From Cupriavidus plantarum (GTDB lineage Bacteria > Pseudomonadota > Gammaproteobacteria > Burkholderiales > Burkholderiaceae), in assembly GCF_905397285.1 (NCBI RefSeq), contig NZ_CAJPUX010000001.1:744001-808000 (forward strand): a stretch of DNA of 64,000 bases, given 5' to 3'. Under the pieces are notes generated by a model. That model made no database searches. It was not told the origin of the DNA and worked only from the letters and a program-made list of their open reading frames with translations. The stretch's first letter is position 1. Each line of letters starts with the position of its first letter. Below, piece by piece: positions 28,532 to 38,622 of the stretch. The position numbers were made by a program, and so were the translations under genes.

Positions 28532-29521
28532 CTACCAGGGCTTCTGCTGACGCGATTCGTGGAGCAGCTGCGTGTAGAGCTCGTGCCGCCGCGGCGAGAT
28601 ATCTCCCGCCTCGATCGCCGCCAGCACGCCGCAGCCGGGCTCGTTGATATGGTGGCAATTGTAGAACCGGCATTCGGTCAGACGCGGGCGGAATTCCGGA
28701 AACGCGCGTTCGAGCATGCCTTCGCTCAGATGATGCAGGCCGAATTCCTGGAAGCCGGGCGAATCGATCAGATAGCCAGGCCGGCCGTCGACCGTCGCCC
28801 ACGCCCCGGGCAGGTGATAGAGCCGCGTGAACGTGGTCGTGTGCTTGCCCGAGTCCAGCTTGGCGGAGATCTCGCGCGTCTGCGTTTCCACGCCCGGAAT
28901 CAGCAGGTTCAGCAGCGACGACTTGCCCATGCCCGATTGTCCGATGAGGATGCTCGCCACACCGGCGGTACGCGGCCGCAGCTGTTCCAGCGCCTGTTCG
29001 GGCTGGGCATGCACGGACAGTTCGAGCGTTTCATACCCAAGGTCGCGATAGAGCGCAAGCCGCCGCCGCGCGTCCTCGAGCCGGTCCGGCAGATCCGTCT
29101 TGTTGAGGATCACGAGCGGCCGGATCTCGAGCGCTTCGGCCGAGACCAGCGCGCGGCCGAGCAGGTCTTCGGAGAAGCTCGGCTCCGTGGCCAGCACGAT
29201 GATGACCTGATCGATATTGGCGGCGAGTAGCTTCGACTTGAACTGGTCCGAACGGTGCAGCAGGTTCCGTCGCGGCTCGACGGCCGCGATCACGCCCTGG
29301 TCGGCCGCGGCCCGCTCGATGCGCACGTGGTCGCCCACCGCGCAGTCGCTCTTCTTGCCGCGCGGAAACGCATGCAGCCGCTCCCCGCCGTCGAGTTCGA
29401 CGACATAGTGGCGGCCATGCGCGGCGATGACGATCGCCGCTTCGGAACTGTTGCCGGTGTTGTTGCCGGTGCTCTGGCCGGCAGTCTTGCCGGCGTTGTG
29501 ATGGCGCGCGCTACGGGTCAT
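28532..29521 (-). CDS. rsgA: Small ribosomal subunit biogenesis GTPase RsgA
   Basis: The 329-residue protein has the circularly permuted GTPase order (NKTD before GQSGMGKSS before DSPGF) after an OB fold, and a C-terminal zinc knuckle ([14 protein letters not shown]). RsgA checks late 30S maturation. The first ~25 residues are Asn/Gly/Thr-rich (TGNNTGN). The start overlaps the protease stop as ATGA. Confidence 0.94.
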   Translation of the reverse strand: MTRSARHHNAGKTAGQSTGNNTGNSSEAAIVIAAHGRHYVVELDGGERLHAFPRGKKSDCAVGDHVRIERAAADQGVIAAVEPRRNLLHRSDQFKSKLLAANIDQVIIVLATEPSFSEDLLGRALVSAEALEIRPLVILNKTDLPDRLEDARRRLALYRDLGYETLELSVHAQPEQALEQLRPRTAGVASILIGQSGMGKSSLLNLLIPGVETQTREISAKLDSGKHTTTFTRLYHLPGAWATVDGRPGYLIDSPGFQEFGLHHLSEGMLERAFPEFRPRLTECRFYNCHHINEPGCGVLAAIEAGDISPRRHELYTQLLHESRQQKPW

Positions 29522-30771
29522 GCGTGCGCCAGCAGCCGGTCGATCCGCTGGGCCGCGGGCGGGTGGGAGTAGTAGAACGCGCTGTAGAGCGGATCGGGCG
29601 TGAGCGTGGACGCGTTGTCCTTGTACAGCTTGACCAGCGCCGACACGAGGTGACCCGCGTTGGTCTGGCTGGCCGCGAACTCGTCGGCCTCGAACTCGTG
29701 GCGGCGCGACGACTGGCTTGCGAGCGGGCCCAGGACGAACGTGAACACGGGCAGCGTGAGGAAGAACAGCACGAGCGCCAATGCATGGTTGTCGGTGCCG
29801 AAGTTCGGCGCCACGCCGAGGCCCATGTAGAACCACGTGCGCGTGGACATCCAGCCGAGCACGGCGAGGAACACGAGCGACAGCACGAAGGTGACAAGCA
29901 TCATCTTGGCGATATGACGGCGCTTGAAATGACCGAGCTCATGCGCGAGCACGGCCTCGATTTCCTCGCCATCCAGGCGCGCCAGCAGCGTGTCGAAGAA
30001 CACGATCCGCTTGGCCGCGCCGAAGCCCGTGAAATAGGCGTTGCCGTGGGCACTGCGGCGGCTGCCGTCCATGACGAACACGCCCTTGCTGGCAAAGCCG
30101 CATTTGCGCAGCAGCGCCTCGATGCGCGCGCGCAGGCTGTCGTCGTTCAGCGGTTCGAATTTGTTGAACAGCGGGGCGATGTACGTGGGCGCAATGACAT
30201 GCAGCAGCAGGCTGAAGCCAACCCATAGCAGCCATGTCCAGGCCCACCAGTAGTCGCCGGTGCGGTCCATCAGCCAGAGCACGGCCAGCAGCAGCGGGGC
30301 GCCCAGCACGCAGGCGACGGCGGTCATCTTGACCAGATCCATGAGCCAGAGCCCGAACGTCATCTTGTTGAAGCCGAAGCGCTGCTCGATGCCGAACTGC
30401 CCATAGAGCGAGAAGGGCAGATCGACGAGGCCGCCGATCAGCGCGACGCTCGCGATCAGCGCGACGCCGTAGCGGTAGCCGGGCCCGAAGGTGCCGAGCC
30501 AGAACTCGTTGAGCCATTGCAGGCCGCCGAGCATCGTGAAGCCGATGAGGACCGCGGCGCTGGTGAGCACCTCCAGCATCGACAGCCGCGTGCGCGCCAC
30601 CGTGTAGTCGGCGGCTTTCTGGTGTGCGGTCAGCGCGATGGTGTCGGCAAAGCGCGCCGGCACGGCGTGGCGGTGCTGCGCGACATGGCGCACCTGCCGG
30701 GCGGCGAGCCACAGCTTGGTGGCGACCATGATCACGAGCGCGGCAAGGAAAATCAGGGTGAACGTGGACAT
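29518..30771 (-). CDS. M48-family (Ste24-like) membrane zinc metalloprotease
   Basis: The 417-residue multi-spanning protein has the zinc motif [14 protein letters not shown] and downstream glutamate ligand in EFEADEFAA, plus the CAAX-protease N-terminal membrane domain (residues ~1-200). The start at 30771 ([15 protein letters not shown]) places the first membrane helix at the N-terminus; an upstream ATG at 30891 would run into the orn promoter. It probably acts in membrane-protein quality control. Confidence 0.9.
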   Translation of the reverse strand: MSTFTLIFLAALVIMVATKLWLAARQVRHVAQHRHAVPARFADTIALTAHQKAADYTVARTRLSMLEVLTSAAVLIGFTMLGGLQWLNEFWLGTFGPGYRYGVALIASVALIGGLVDLPFSLYGQFGIEQRFGFNKMTFGLWLMDLVKMTAVACVLGAPLLLAVLWLMDRTGDYWWAWTWLLWVGFSLLLHVIAPTYIAPLFNKFEPLNDDSLRARIEALLRKCGFASKGVFVMDGSRRSAHGNAYFTGFGAAKRIVFFDTLLARLDGEEIEAVLAHELGHFKRRHIAKMMLVTFVLSLVFLAVLGWMSTRTWFYMGLGVAPNFGTDNHALALVLFFLTLPVFTFVLGPLASQSSRRHEFEADEFAASQTNAGHLVSALVKLYKDNASTLTPDPLYSAFYYSHPPAAQRIDRLLAHA

Positions 30772-30884
30772 CGGCAAGGCCTTTGCGGGACGCCCGGCCC
30801 GTCGCGCAAGTGCGCGGCCGGCCATTTTGGGCAGATATGCGAGAATTATAAGTTGTTCGTACCCTTCAAGCCGTCCCCAATCCC

Positions 30885-31520
30885 ATGACACACGTAGCCA
30901 GCACCGCCTCCCCGTCCGCCAAGAGCGAAAACAACCTGATCTGGCTGGATATGGAGATGACCGGGCTGCAGCCCGACAGCGACCGCATCATCGAGGTCGC
31001 GGTGGTCGTCACCGATTCCGAACTGAACATCCTCGCCGAAGGCCCCGTGCTCGTGATCCACCAGGAAGACAAGGTACTCGATGCCATGGACAACTGGAAC
31101 AAGGGCACCCACGGCCGTTCGGGCCTGATCGACAAGGTCAAGGCTTCGACGCTGACCGAGGCGCAGGCCGAGACCGAACTGCTCGCGTTCCTCAAGCGCT
31201 GGGTGCCGGCCGGCAAGTCGCCGATGTGTGGCAACTCCATCTGCCAGGACCGCCGGTTCATGGCCCGCTACATGCCCAGGCTTGAGGCATTCTTCCACTA
31301 TCGCAACCTCGACGTGTCCACGCTGAAGGAGCTCTGCAAGCGCTGGGAGCCGGCAATCCACAAGGGCTTCGTCAAGCGTCAGCTGCATACGGCGCTGGCG
31401 GATATCCTGGAGTCGGTGGAGGAACTGCGCTACTACCGCACGCATTTCATCCGCTCGTCCGCCGCCGAGGCAAACGCCACGCCGGCCGCCCCTGCCACGC
31501 CCGCCGGTCCTGCCGCGTAA
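30885..31520 (+). CDS. orn: Oligoribonuclease
   Basis: The 211-residue protein is a DEDDh 3'-5' exonuclease: IWLDMEMTG carries the first Asp/Glu pair, ICQDRRFM the next Asp, and QLHTALADI the His-Asp end. It degrades 2-5 nt RNAs and pGpG. The C-terminal ~25 residues are an Ala/Pro-rich tail. It is divergent from the M48 gene with a short shared promoter region. Confidence 0.95.
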   Translation: MTHVASTASPSAKSENNLIWLDMEMTGLQPDSDRIIEVAVVVTDSELNILAEGPVLVIHQEDKVLDAMDNWNKGTHGRSGLIDKVKASTLTEAQAETELLAFLKRWVPAGKSPMCGNSICQDRRFMARYMPRLEAFFHYRNLDVSTLKELCKRWEPAIHKGFVKRQLHTALADILESVEELRYYRTHFIRSSAAEANATPAAPATPAGPAA

Positions 31521-31536
31521 GGCTGCATAAGGCCGC

Positions 31537-32418
31537 ATGTTCGCCCGCATCGTCTCCATCATCACCCCCGTCATCCTGATCATCCTCATCGGCTGGATCT
31601 ACGGACGACGGGCTCATCCCGACATGACGGGCATCAACCGCGCGACGCTGGACGTCATCGCGCCGCTGCTCGTGGTGTCCGCGTTCATCAGCAAGGACTT
31701 CGTGCTCGCGGACCAGCTTGTGCTGCTGGCCTGCGCGGTAGCCGTAGTGCTCGGCTCGGGCGTGCTGGCCTACGTGGCCGCGCGGCTGCTCCGCGCGGAC
31801 CCGCGGACGTTCGTGCCGCCGATGATGTTCAACAACAGCGGCAACATGGGCCTGCCGCTCTCGGTCTTCGCGTTCGGCCCGGCGGGCCTGGCGCCGGCCG
31901 TGGCGCTGTTCGCGATGTCCAACCTCATGCATTTCACGATCGGCCTGAAGATCGTCAACCGGCACGCGTCGCTCGCGCAGATCGCGCGCAATCCGATGGT
32001 GCTGGCGACGGTCGGCGGCGTCGCGCTGTCGCTGGCCAAGCCGTGGTTTGCGCTGCCGGAGCCGATCTACGAATCGATCAAGCTTCTTGGCGATGCCACG
32101 GTGCCGCTGATGCTGTTCGCGCTCGGTGTGCGCATGAAGGACGTCAACCTGCGCAACTGGGGCGTGGGGATGTGGGGCGCCGCGGTATGTCCGCTAGCGG
32201 GCATCGCGGTGGCGCTGCTGCTGGTCGCGGTGGTACCGATGACGGACCTCCAGCGCGGACTGCTGTTCGTGTTTGCGGCCCTGCCGCCGGCCGTGCTCAA
32301 CTTCCTCGTGGCCGACCATTTCCGGCAGGAGCCGGATCAGGTCGCCTCGATCGTACTGCTCGGCAATATCGGAGCCGTGGTGTTCGTGCCCATCGGGCTC
32401 TACCTCGGCCTGCGTTAA
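31537..32418 (+). CDS. AEC-family (auxin efflux carrier-like) transporter
   Basis: This 293-residue membrane protein has about eight to ten helices with the AEC/malonate-carrier signature FNNSGNMGLPLSVFAFG. Family members export organic acids or amino acids; the substrate is unknown. It starts 16 nt after orn and ends exactly where the convergent mog-type gene ends. Confidence 0.85.
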   Translation: MFARIVSIITPVILIILIGWIYGRRAHPDMTGINRATLDVIAPLLVVSAFISKDFVLADQLVLLACAVAVVLGSGVLAYVAARLLRADPRTFVPPMMFNNSGNMGLPLSVFAFGPAGLAPAVALFAMSNLMHFTIGLKIVNRHASLAQIARNPMVLATVGGVALSLAKPWFALPEPIYESIKLLGDATVPLMLFALGVRMKDVNLRNWGVGMWGAAVCPLAGIAVALLLVAVVPMTDLQRGLLFVFAALPPAVLNFLVADHFRQEPDQVASIVLLGNIGAVVFVPIGLYLGLR

Positions 32419-33063
32419 TCACTTCTGGCGGATGGCGTTCTTTGGACGGAACGCCTTGACCACGGCCTCGTCGCATTCCATATACGGCCCGCCGATCAGG
32501 TCGATGCAGTAGGGAATCGCGGCGAACACGCCCTGCACGATGGGTTTGCCATCGGCATCGCGCAGGCCTTCGAGCGTTTCCCGGATGGCGCGCGGCTGGC
32601 CGGGGAGGTTGACGATCAGCGCCGCGCGGCTCGCGGTTTCGCGGATCACCGCCACCTGGCGCGACAGGATCGCCGTGGGCACGAAGTGCAGGCTCACCGC
32701 GCGCATCTGCTCGCCAAAGCCCGGCATCTCCTTGGTGCCGACCGCCAGCGTGGCCTCGGGCGTCACGTCGCGGCGCGACGGGCCCGTGCCGCCGGTCGTC
32801 AGCACGAGGTCGCAGCCGCCCACATCGACCAGCTCGATCAGCGTGCGCGAGATCAGCGCCTGCTCGTCCGGAATCAGCTTTTCCACGGCCTGCCACGGGG
32901 ACGTCAGCGCGCGGCCGAGCCATTCGCGCAGCGCGGGGATGCCTTCGTCCCGATAGGTGCCGGCCGAGGCGCGGTCCGAAATCGAGACCAGGCCGACGAC
33001 GAGCTCGTCGGGGTGGCGGCGGGCAATCGGTGAGGTGATGGGCGAGACGATGGGCGATGTCAT
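32419..33063 (-). CDS. mog: Molybdopterin adenylyltransferase (MogA)
   Basis: The 214-residue protein has the MoaB/MogA core with [26 protein letters not shown] and [11 protein letters not shown]. It adenylates molybdopterin before molybdenum insertion. The start overlaps the darP stop as ATGA. The N-terminal 15 residues are a short Ser/Pro/Ile repeat not found in the family. Confidence 0.92.
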   Translation of the reverse strand: MTSPIVSPITSPIARRHPDELVVGLVSISDRASAGTYRDEGIPALREWLGRALTSPWQAVEKLIPDEQALISRTLIELVDVGGCDLVLTTGGTGPSRRDVTPEATLAVGTKEMPGFGEQMRAVSLHFVPTAILSRQVAVIRETASRAALIVNLPGQPRAIRETLEGLRDADGKPIVQGVFAAIPYCIDLIGGPYMECDEAVVKAFRPKNAIRQK

Positions 33064-33701
33064 GCGTCGGACTCCGGAGCGGGCTGCTGGGCGGCGGCCG
33101 CCTCCATCGCCGCATCTTGCGCGGCATCCTTGGCGTCCAGCGCGGTCTTGATGATCTGGAACAGCTCGCGGAACGACTTCGGCGGCTTGGCCATCTGCTG
33201 CTCGCGGCGGGCATTGCGGATCGTGTTGCGCAGCGTCTGCACGTCCACGCCCGGGTGCTCGCCCAGGAATTTGGTCAGCGACTCGTCGTCCGTGAGCAGC
33301 AGCTCGCGCCAGCGCTCGATCAGATGCAGGCGGGCGGTTTCGGCCTTGCTGGTGCCCTTGAAGCCTTCGAGCGCGGCGCGGATGGCATCCACCTCGTCGT
33401 CTTCGAGGCCGCGCATGACCTTGCCGACGAACTGCATCTGGCGGCGCTTGCCTTCGTGGCTGTTGATCTTGCGCGCCGCATGGATGGCATCGGCCAGCGC
33501 CTCGGGCATCGGCACGCGCGACAGGCGGTCCTTGGGCAGGGCCTCGAGCTCGGCGCCCAGGTCCTGCAGCGCCGTCATGTCGCGTTTTTTCTGCGACTTG
33601 CTCTTGGGCGCGTCGTCGTCATCCGGCTCGGGGTTGAAGGCACCGAAGCGGCTGTTTGAGGGATTGGTTCGGCTACGGGTATTTCGCGTCATGGCGCGCA
33701 T
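33060..33701 (-). CDS. darP: Dual-action ribosomal maturation protein DarP (YjgA)
   Basis: The 213-residue, highly charged helical protein matches the YjgA/DarP family ([18 protein letters not shown], followed by [12 protein letters not shown]). It takes part in 50S subunit assembly. It is transcribed with mog, divergent from pmbA with 48 nt between start codons. Confidence 0.92.
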   Translation of the reverse strand: MRAMTRNTRSRTNPSNSRFGAFNPEPDDDDAPKSKSQKKRDMTALQDLGAELEALPKDRLSRVPMPEALADAIHAARKINSHEGKRRQMQFVGKVMRGLEDDEVDAIRAALEGFKGTSKAETARLHLIERWRELLLTDDESLTKFLGEHPGVDVQTLRNTIRNARREQQMAKPPKSFRELFQIIKTALDAKDAAQDAAMEAAAAQQPAPESDA

Positions 33702-33749
33702 TTTATCTTGCTATGATTGTCGTTTGGACTTTAGCCGATACCCGCCCAC

Positions 33750-35123
33750 ATGGACACCTCTGCCGTTTCGCAACAAACCGCGCATTTCACCTACAGCCAG
33801 GACCAGCTTCGCGAGATGGCGGCCGACGTGCTGCGTATCGCGCGCGAGCTGGGGGCCACCGACGCCGCGACGGAGATTTCCGAGGGCAGCGGGTTGTCGG
33901 TGACGGTGCGCAAGGGCCAGGTCGAGACCATCGAGCAGAACCGCGACAAGGTGGTCGGCGTGACCGTGATGATCGGCCAGCGCCGCGGCAACGCGAGCAC
34001 CTCGGATTTCTCGCCGGCGGCACTGCGCGCCACGGCCGAGGCCGCCTACAACATCGCGCGCTTTACCGCCGAGGACGACTGCGCCGGGCTGGCCGAGGAA
34101 GAACTGCTCGAGCATTCGCCGCGCGACCTCGACCTGTTCCATCCGTGGACCGTGACCGCCGAAGCGGCAATCGACATCGCGCGCCGGTCGGAAGCGGCCG
34201 CGTTTGCCGTGTCCCCGAAGATCCGCAACAGCGATGGCGCCAGCGTGTCCGCGCAGCATTCGCAGTTCGTGCTGGCGACCTCGCGCGGCTTTGTCGGCGG
34301 CTATCCGTATTCGCGCCACTTTATCTCGTGCGCGCCGATCGCCGGTTCCGGCGGCGGCATGCAGCGTGACGACTGGTATTCGTCAAAGCGTTCGCCCAAG
34401 GCGCTGGCGGCCCCCGAGGACATCGGCCGCTATGCCGCGGAGCGCGCGCTGGCGCGCCTGAACGCTCGCAAGCTGAGCACGCGCAAGTGCCCGGTCCTGT
34501 TCGAAGCGCCGCTGGCGGCCGGGCTGCTGGGAGCCTTCGTGCAGGCGGTGTCCGGCGGTGCGCTGTACCGCAAGTCCACGTTCCTGCACGACACGCTGGG
34601 CAAGGCCGTGTTCGCGCCGCACATCCAGATCCACGAACAGCCGCACGTGCCGGGCGCGATGGGCAGCGCGCCCTTTGACGAGGAAGGCGTCCGCACCCAT
34701 GAACGCGACGTGGTGCGCGATGGCGTCGTGGAGGGGTACTTTCTGTCGACGTACTCGGCGCGCAAGCTGGGCATGAAGACCACCGGCAACGCGGGCGGCT
34801 CGCACAACCTGACCCTGACCAGCAACCTGACGAAGGCCACCGACGACTTCGCTGCCATGCTGCGCAAGATGGGCACGGGGCTGCTGGTCACGGAGCTGAT
34901 GGGGCAGGGGGTGAACTACGTCACGGGCGACTATTCGCGCGGGGCGTCGGGTTACTGGGTGGAGAACGGCGTGATCCAGTATCCGGTGGAGGAAATCACC
35001 ATTGCGGGCAGCATGCCGGAAATGTTCAGGCAGATCGTGGGGATTGGGGCGGATGCCTTGGTGCGCGGCACCAAGGAGACGGGCTCGATCCTGATCGAGC
35101 AGATGACGATCGCCGGGAATTAA
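33750..35123 (+). CDS. pmbA: Metalloprotease PmbA (TldE)
   Basis: The 457-residue protein is a TldD/PmbA-family subunit with typical blocks (EGSGLSVTVRKGQVETIEQN, given by position 48-67, and GQGVNYVTGDYSRGASGYW). It pairs with TldD, encoded elsewhere, in a heterodimeric protease that processes peptides such as microcin B17 and the CcdA antitoxin. This is of interest because a peptide-export locus lies 9 kb away, though no direct link is shown. Confidence 0.93.
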   Translation: MDTSAVSQQTAHFTYSQDQLREMAADVLRIARELGATDAATEISEGSGLSVTVRKGQVETIEQNRDKVVGVTVMIGQRRGNASTSDFSPAALRATAEAAYNIARFTAEDDCAGLAEEELLEHSPRDLDLFHPWTVTAEAAIDIARRSEAAAFAVSPKIRNSDGASVSAQHSQFVLATSRGFVGGYPYSRHFISCAPIAGSGGGMQRDDWYSSKRSPKALAAPEDIGRYAAERALARLNARKLSTRKCPVLFEAPLAAGLLGAFVQAVSGGALYRKSTFLHDTLGKAVFAPHIQIHEQPHVPGAMGSAPFDEEGVRTHERDVVRDGVVEGYFLSTYSARKLGMKTTGNAGGSHNLTLTSNLTKATDDFAAMLRKMGTGLLVTELMGQGVNYVTGDYSRGASGYWVENGVIQYPVEEITIAGSMPEMFRQIVGIGADALVRGTKETGSILIEQMTIAGN

Positions 35124-35130
35124 GAGGGAA

Positions 35131-35147
35131 GGCGGGCGGCGCCCGCC
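35131..35147 (+). terminator. GC hairpin after pmbA
   Basis: GGCGGGC (35131-35137) pairs with GCCCGCC (35141-35147) around GGC, just after the pmbA stop, and a second CCCC/GGGG stem follows. There is no T-run, so terminator strength is uncertain. It lies between convergent pmbA and folA. Confidence 0.4.
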
Positions 35148-35171
35148 CCCCGTTGGGGAGGGCGGCTGGCG

Positions 35172-35672
35172 TTACTCTTCGCCCGAAGGCGGCCGCTCGT
35201 ACCGCACGAACGCATAATCGAAGCCATTTGCCTCCGAGCGGTGCGTCTCGCGTGAGATCTCGACCCACTTGGCGGGATCGACGGCAGGGAAGAAGGCATC
35301 GCCCTCCACATCCGCGTCGATCTCGGTCACCAGCAGCCGATCGGCGCTAGGCAGCGCCTCCGCATACAGCTGCGCGCCGCCAATCAGAAACACCTGCTCC
35401 ACGCCCACGCACAACCGCTGCGCATCCTCGAGCGAGCCCACCACATCGGCCCCGTCGAGACGTAGTGCAGCATTGCGGCTCACCACGATGTTCCGGCGCC
35501 CGGGCAACGGCCGTCCGATGGAATCCCAGGTCTTGCGCCCCATGATCACGGGCGCCCCCATCGTCGTGCGCTTGAAGTAGGCGAGGTCCTCGGGCAAACG
35601 CCAGGGCAGCGTGTTGTCGCGCCCGATGACCCCATTGCGCGCCCGTGCAACGATCAGCGTCAACAGCGTCAT
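35172..35672 (-). CDS. folA: Dihydrofolate reductase
   Basis: The 166-residue protein has the DHFR substrate/NADPH signatures ([45 protein letters not shown]). It regenerates tetrahydrofolate. Its start overlaps the stop of the hydratase-like gene as ATGA, so it is translated as the third gene of a thyA-hydratase-folA operon. Confidence 0.95.
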   Translation of the reverse strand: MTLLTLIVARARNGVIGRDNTLPWRLPEDLAYFKRTTMGAPVIMGRKTWDSIGRPLPGRRNIVVSRNAALRLDGADVVGSLEDAQRLCVGVEQVFLIGGAQLYAEALPSADRLLVTEIDADVEGDAFFPAVDPAKWVEISRETHRSEANGFDYAFVRYERPPSGEE

Positions 35673-36499
35673 GCGTCCATCCCCACCGTCAGATCGTCAC
35701 GCCCGGCAAACGACAGCCGTCCGCGCCACTGCTGGCCGCGCTCCACCGCGACGGGGCCCACGAGCGCTCCCGTGGTCACGATCTCGCCCGCCTCGATCGG
35801 CACGGACAACGACGCCGCGATCCCGATTGCGGTATGCAGGGACACCAGCGGATTGCCCATCACGTGCACCGCGCCGCCCGGCATGGTGGTCTCGCCGACC
35901 TGCAGCGCGGCCGTGATGTCGGCAAAGGTCTGCGGCGTCAGCGACAGCCCGGCGACCGCAACCGGCTCGCCCAGCAACAGCGACGCATGGGCGCCAAAGT
36001 CGCAGAGGATGGTCGCCGGCGAACCGATGGCCGGATCCACATGCCCATCCACCACCTCGATCGCAGGCGCGACCCAATCGATGCAATCGATCAGCGCTTC
36101 CAGCGAACGGCCCGCCTCGGGCGTGGCCTTCAACCGAAACGCCAGCTCGAGTTCGATCCGCGGCGCATGCAGGGTGGTCCACGGCACAGCAACCGCGTCG
36201 CCCGCGCCGCCAACCACGGTCTGTTCATAGACATGCGCGACGATCGGCGCATCGATCCCGAGCTTGCCCCACATGGCGGTATTCGTGCAGCCGATCTTGC
36301 GCCCCACGGGCCGCATGCCCTGCGACACGAGTACCTCATGCAGCGCGCGCCCGACGCGATACCCGCCCGCGATATCGATGCCGCGCAGCAGCGAAGCCGT
36401 CTCCGCGTCCACGGTGCCACGCGCAGCCTGCGCGCGCAGGAATGCCTGCGCCATGCCGGCCAACACGTCCGGCGTCAATGTCCGTTGCGTCATCGTCAT
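35669..36499 (-). CDS. 2-keto-4-pentenoate hydratase-like protein (FAH superfamily)
   Basis: The 276-residue protein resembles the MhpD/TesE/DmpE hydratases and related 4-oxalocrotonate decarboxylases ([38 protein letters not shown]), where acidic residues bind a divalent metal. The start at 36499 overlaps the thyA stop as ATGA. No aromatic meta-cleavage gene is nearby, so the natural substrate is unclear. Confidence 0.82.
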   Translation of the reverse strand: MTMTQRTLTPDVLAGMAQAFLRAQAARGTVDAETASLLRGIDIAGGYRVGRALHEVLVSQGMRPVGRKIGCTNTAMWGKLGIDAPIVAHVYEQTVVGGAGDAVAVPWTTLHAPRIELELAFRLKATPEAGRSLEALIDCIDWVAPAIEVVDGHVDPAIGSPATILCDFGAHASLLLGEPVAVAGLSLTPQTFADITAALQVGETTMPGGAVHVMGNPLVSLHTAIGIAASLSVPIEAGEIVTTGALVGPVAVERGQQWRGRLSFAGRDDLTVGMDA

Positions 36500-37290
36500 A
36501 CCGCCACCGGCGCCTTGATCGCGGGATGCGATTCGTAGCCGACGAGCTCGAAGTCCTCGTAGCGATAGTCGAAAATGCTGTCCGGCTTGCGCAGGATGTT
36601 CAGGCGCGGCAGGGGCATCGGCTCGCGCGACAGCTGCGTGCGCACCTGCTCGAGGTGATTGCTGTATAGATGGCAGTCGCCGCCGGTCCACACGAAGTCG
36701 CCGACATCGAGGCCCGTCTGCTGCGCGACCATATGCGTTAGCAGCGCATAGCTCGCGATATTGAACGGCACGCCCAGGAAGATGTCCGCGCTGCGCTGGT
36801 AGAGCTGGCAGGACAGCCGGCCATCGGCCACGTAGAACTGGAAGAACGCATGGCAGGGCGGCAGCTTCATCTGCGGAATCTCGCCCACGTTCCACGCGGA
36901 CACGATCAGCCGTCGCGAGTCCGGCGTCTGGCGAATCTGCTCGATCACCTGCGCGATCTGGTCGATATGCTCGCCGTTCGGCGCGGGCCAGCTACGCCAC
37001 TGGTAACCGTAGATCGGACCCAGCTCGCCGTTGGGGTCGGCCCATTCGTCCCAGATCGAGACGCCGTTGTCCTGCAGGTACTTCACGTTGGTGGCGCCCT
37101 GGAGGAACCACAGCAGTTCGTGAATGATCGACTTCAGGTGCAGCTTCTTGGTGGTCACCACCGGGAAGCCCTCGCGCAGATCGAAGCGCATCTGGTAGCC
37201 GAAGACCGAGCGGGTGCCGGTGCCCGTGCGGTCGGACTTTTCGGTGCCATGCTCGTAAACATGGCGCATGAAGTCGAGATATTGTTTCAT
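36496..37290 (-). CDS. thyA: Thymidylate synthase
   Basis: The 264-residue protein has the same length as E. coli ThyA and shows the catalytic Cys in [23 protein letters not shown] for phosphate contacts and [11 protein letters not shown]. It methylates dUMP using methylene-tetrahydrofolate, releasing dihydrofolate that FolA then reduces, which explains the operon. Confidence 0.96.
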   Translation of the reverse strand: MKQYLDFMRHVYEHGTEKSDRTGTGTRSVFGYQMRFDLREGFPVVTTKKLHLKSIIHELLWFLQGATNVKYLQDNGVSIWDEWADPNGELGPIYGYQWRSWPAPNGEHIDQIAQVIEQIRQTPDSRRLIVSAWNVGEIPQMKLPPCHAFFQFYVADGRLSCQLYQRSADIFLGVPFNIASYALLTHMVAQQTGLDVGDFVWTGGDCHLYSNHLEQVRTQLSREPMPLPRLNILRKPDSIFDYRYEDFELVGYESHPAIKAPVAV

Positions 37291-37316
37291 CGGCGCTGGA
37301 GAAAGGGGTAAACGAG

Positions 37317-37339
37317 ACGGGGGCCTCAGCGGCCCCCGT
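37317..37339 (-). terminator. Hairpin between terC and thyA
   Basis: ACGGGGGCC (37317-37325) pairs with GGCCCCCGT (37331-37339) around a 5-nt loop. Read on the minus strand it follows the TerC stop and is trailed by CTCGTTT, a weak U-tract, so it may end the terC transcript before thyA. Confidence 0.55.
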
Positions 37340-37363
37340 CGCACAGCGGATATTCTATCCCGA

Positions 37364-38080
37364 TCAGTGTCCGGTCACGGCCTCACCGCTTTCCGCGCGA
37401 TCGCCCCGGCGCTTCTGCACGAGATAACCGGCACCGAGCACCCCGCCGACGATGACCACGTACATGGCCCACAGCGCCACCGGGTACTGCTCGAAGAACG
37501 CCTTGATCAGCGGCTCGTGCGAGATCATCTTGACCGCGGTGAAGGCCAGCACGCCAGCACCCACGTAGATAATGGCCGGGAAGCGCGCCATCAGCTTCAG
37601 CACGAGGCTCGAGCCCCAGACCACGATGGGGATGCTGATCAGCAGGCCCAGCACGACGAGCAGGAAGCTGCCGTGTGCGGCGCCGGCCACGGCCAGCACG
37701 TTATCCACACCCATCACCGCGTCGGCGATGATGATGGTCTTCATCGCGCCGACCAGCGTGCTCGCGCCCGCGCCATGCTCATCGCCGCCGTCTTCGGCCG
37801 CCAGGAGCTTGTAGGCGATCCAGACCAGCGCCAGACCGCCGACCAGCAACAGGCCGGGGATCTTGAGCAGCCAGACGACGCCGATGGTCATCGCGGAACG
37901 CACGACCACGGCACCGATCGTGCCCCAGACAATGGCTTTCTTTTGCAGATGGGGCGGAAGATTACGCGCCGCCAGCGCGATCACGATGGCGTTGTCGCCA
38001 GCGAGAACCAGGTCGATGACGACGATGGACAGCAGCGCCGTCAGGAACTGCATCGTGAACAGATCGGTGAACCACTCCAT
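37364..38080 (-). CDS. TerC/Alx-family membrane protein (probable Mn2+ exporter)
   Basis: The 238-residue protein has seven or so hydrophobic helices and the TerC signature with acidic residues in membrane helices ([39 protein letters not shown]). TerC/Alx proteins export manganese and are linked to metalation of secreted proteins. It lies behind a yybP-ykoY-type riboswitch, which fits manganese control. Confidence 0.9.
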   Translation of the reverse strand: MEWFTDLFTMQFLTALLSIVVIDLVLAGDNAIVIALAARNLPPHLQKKAIVWGTIGAVVVRSAMTIGVVWLLKIPGLLLVGGLALVWIAYKLLAAEDGGDEHGAGASTLVGAMKTIIIADAVMGVDNVLAVAGAAHGSFLLVVLGLLISIPIVVWGSSLVLKLMARFPAIIYVGAGVLAFTAVKMISHEPLIKAFFEQYPVALWAMYVVIVGGVLGAGYLVQKRRGDRAESGEAVTGH

Positions 38081-38175
38081 GAATTGACACTCCTCAGGTG
38101 CGAATAACGCTTGGTTTATCGCCTGGGATCATGGAGAACTGCGGAGGGGGACACACGGAGTGTGTGGGAGCCGCG

Positions 38176-38340
38176 CCTTTGCAAACCATGAAACCAGGTT
38201 GCAAAGGTCTTGCTCGACGGCTGCCGCGGAATGCGCGTCAGTGTCAGCACAACCGGAGACGGCAGCGGTGACCGCGTCTCGGAATGACGATTGTGCTAAG
38301 GGCATCGGCCCCCAAGCTACTCCCCTTTGGGTAGGGCGCG
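38176..38340 (-). ncRNA. yybP-ykoY (manganese) riboswitch upstream of terC
   Basis: On the minus strand the leader contains AAAGGGGAGTAGC near its 5' end (about 38318-38330), the hallmark of the yybP-ykoY aptamer, and ends with CCTTTGCAA (38199-38207). That strand can pair either back to the AAAGG of the aptamer (P1) or forward to TTGCAAAGG (38176-38184), a 9-bp switch hairpin. A TATAAT -10 box lies at 38369-38374 on the minus strand. Family members sense Mn2+ and often control TerC/Alx or MntP. The remaining gap up to 38622 has no gene beyond the egtD upstream region. Confidence 0.82.
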
Positions 38341-38622
38341 ATCACTTCTACCGACCGCGCTGAAGCGGATTATAAGCGAAGTTTTTCTGAAAATGTTGCG
38401 TCGCGTTTGCCCGGATGTGGTCAAAAAAGCACGCATAGAGTTTGTAAGGCGATGCAAACAACAAGGCACGCATCAGGATCAACACCTATGCTTGTGAGAT
38501 TGGCCTCGGCAGGTACGTTTCAGACCACACAGAAATGGACCCCTTCGCCGCCGCGCCTGCCGGTCAGCGCGGTCTGTTCCAGGGATTCATGTAGTGCCCC
38601 ATCGACAACAAGGACAACAGTC

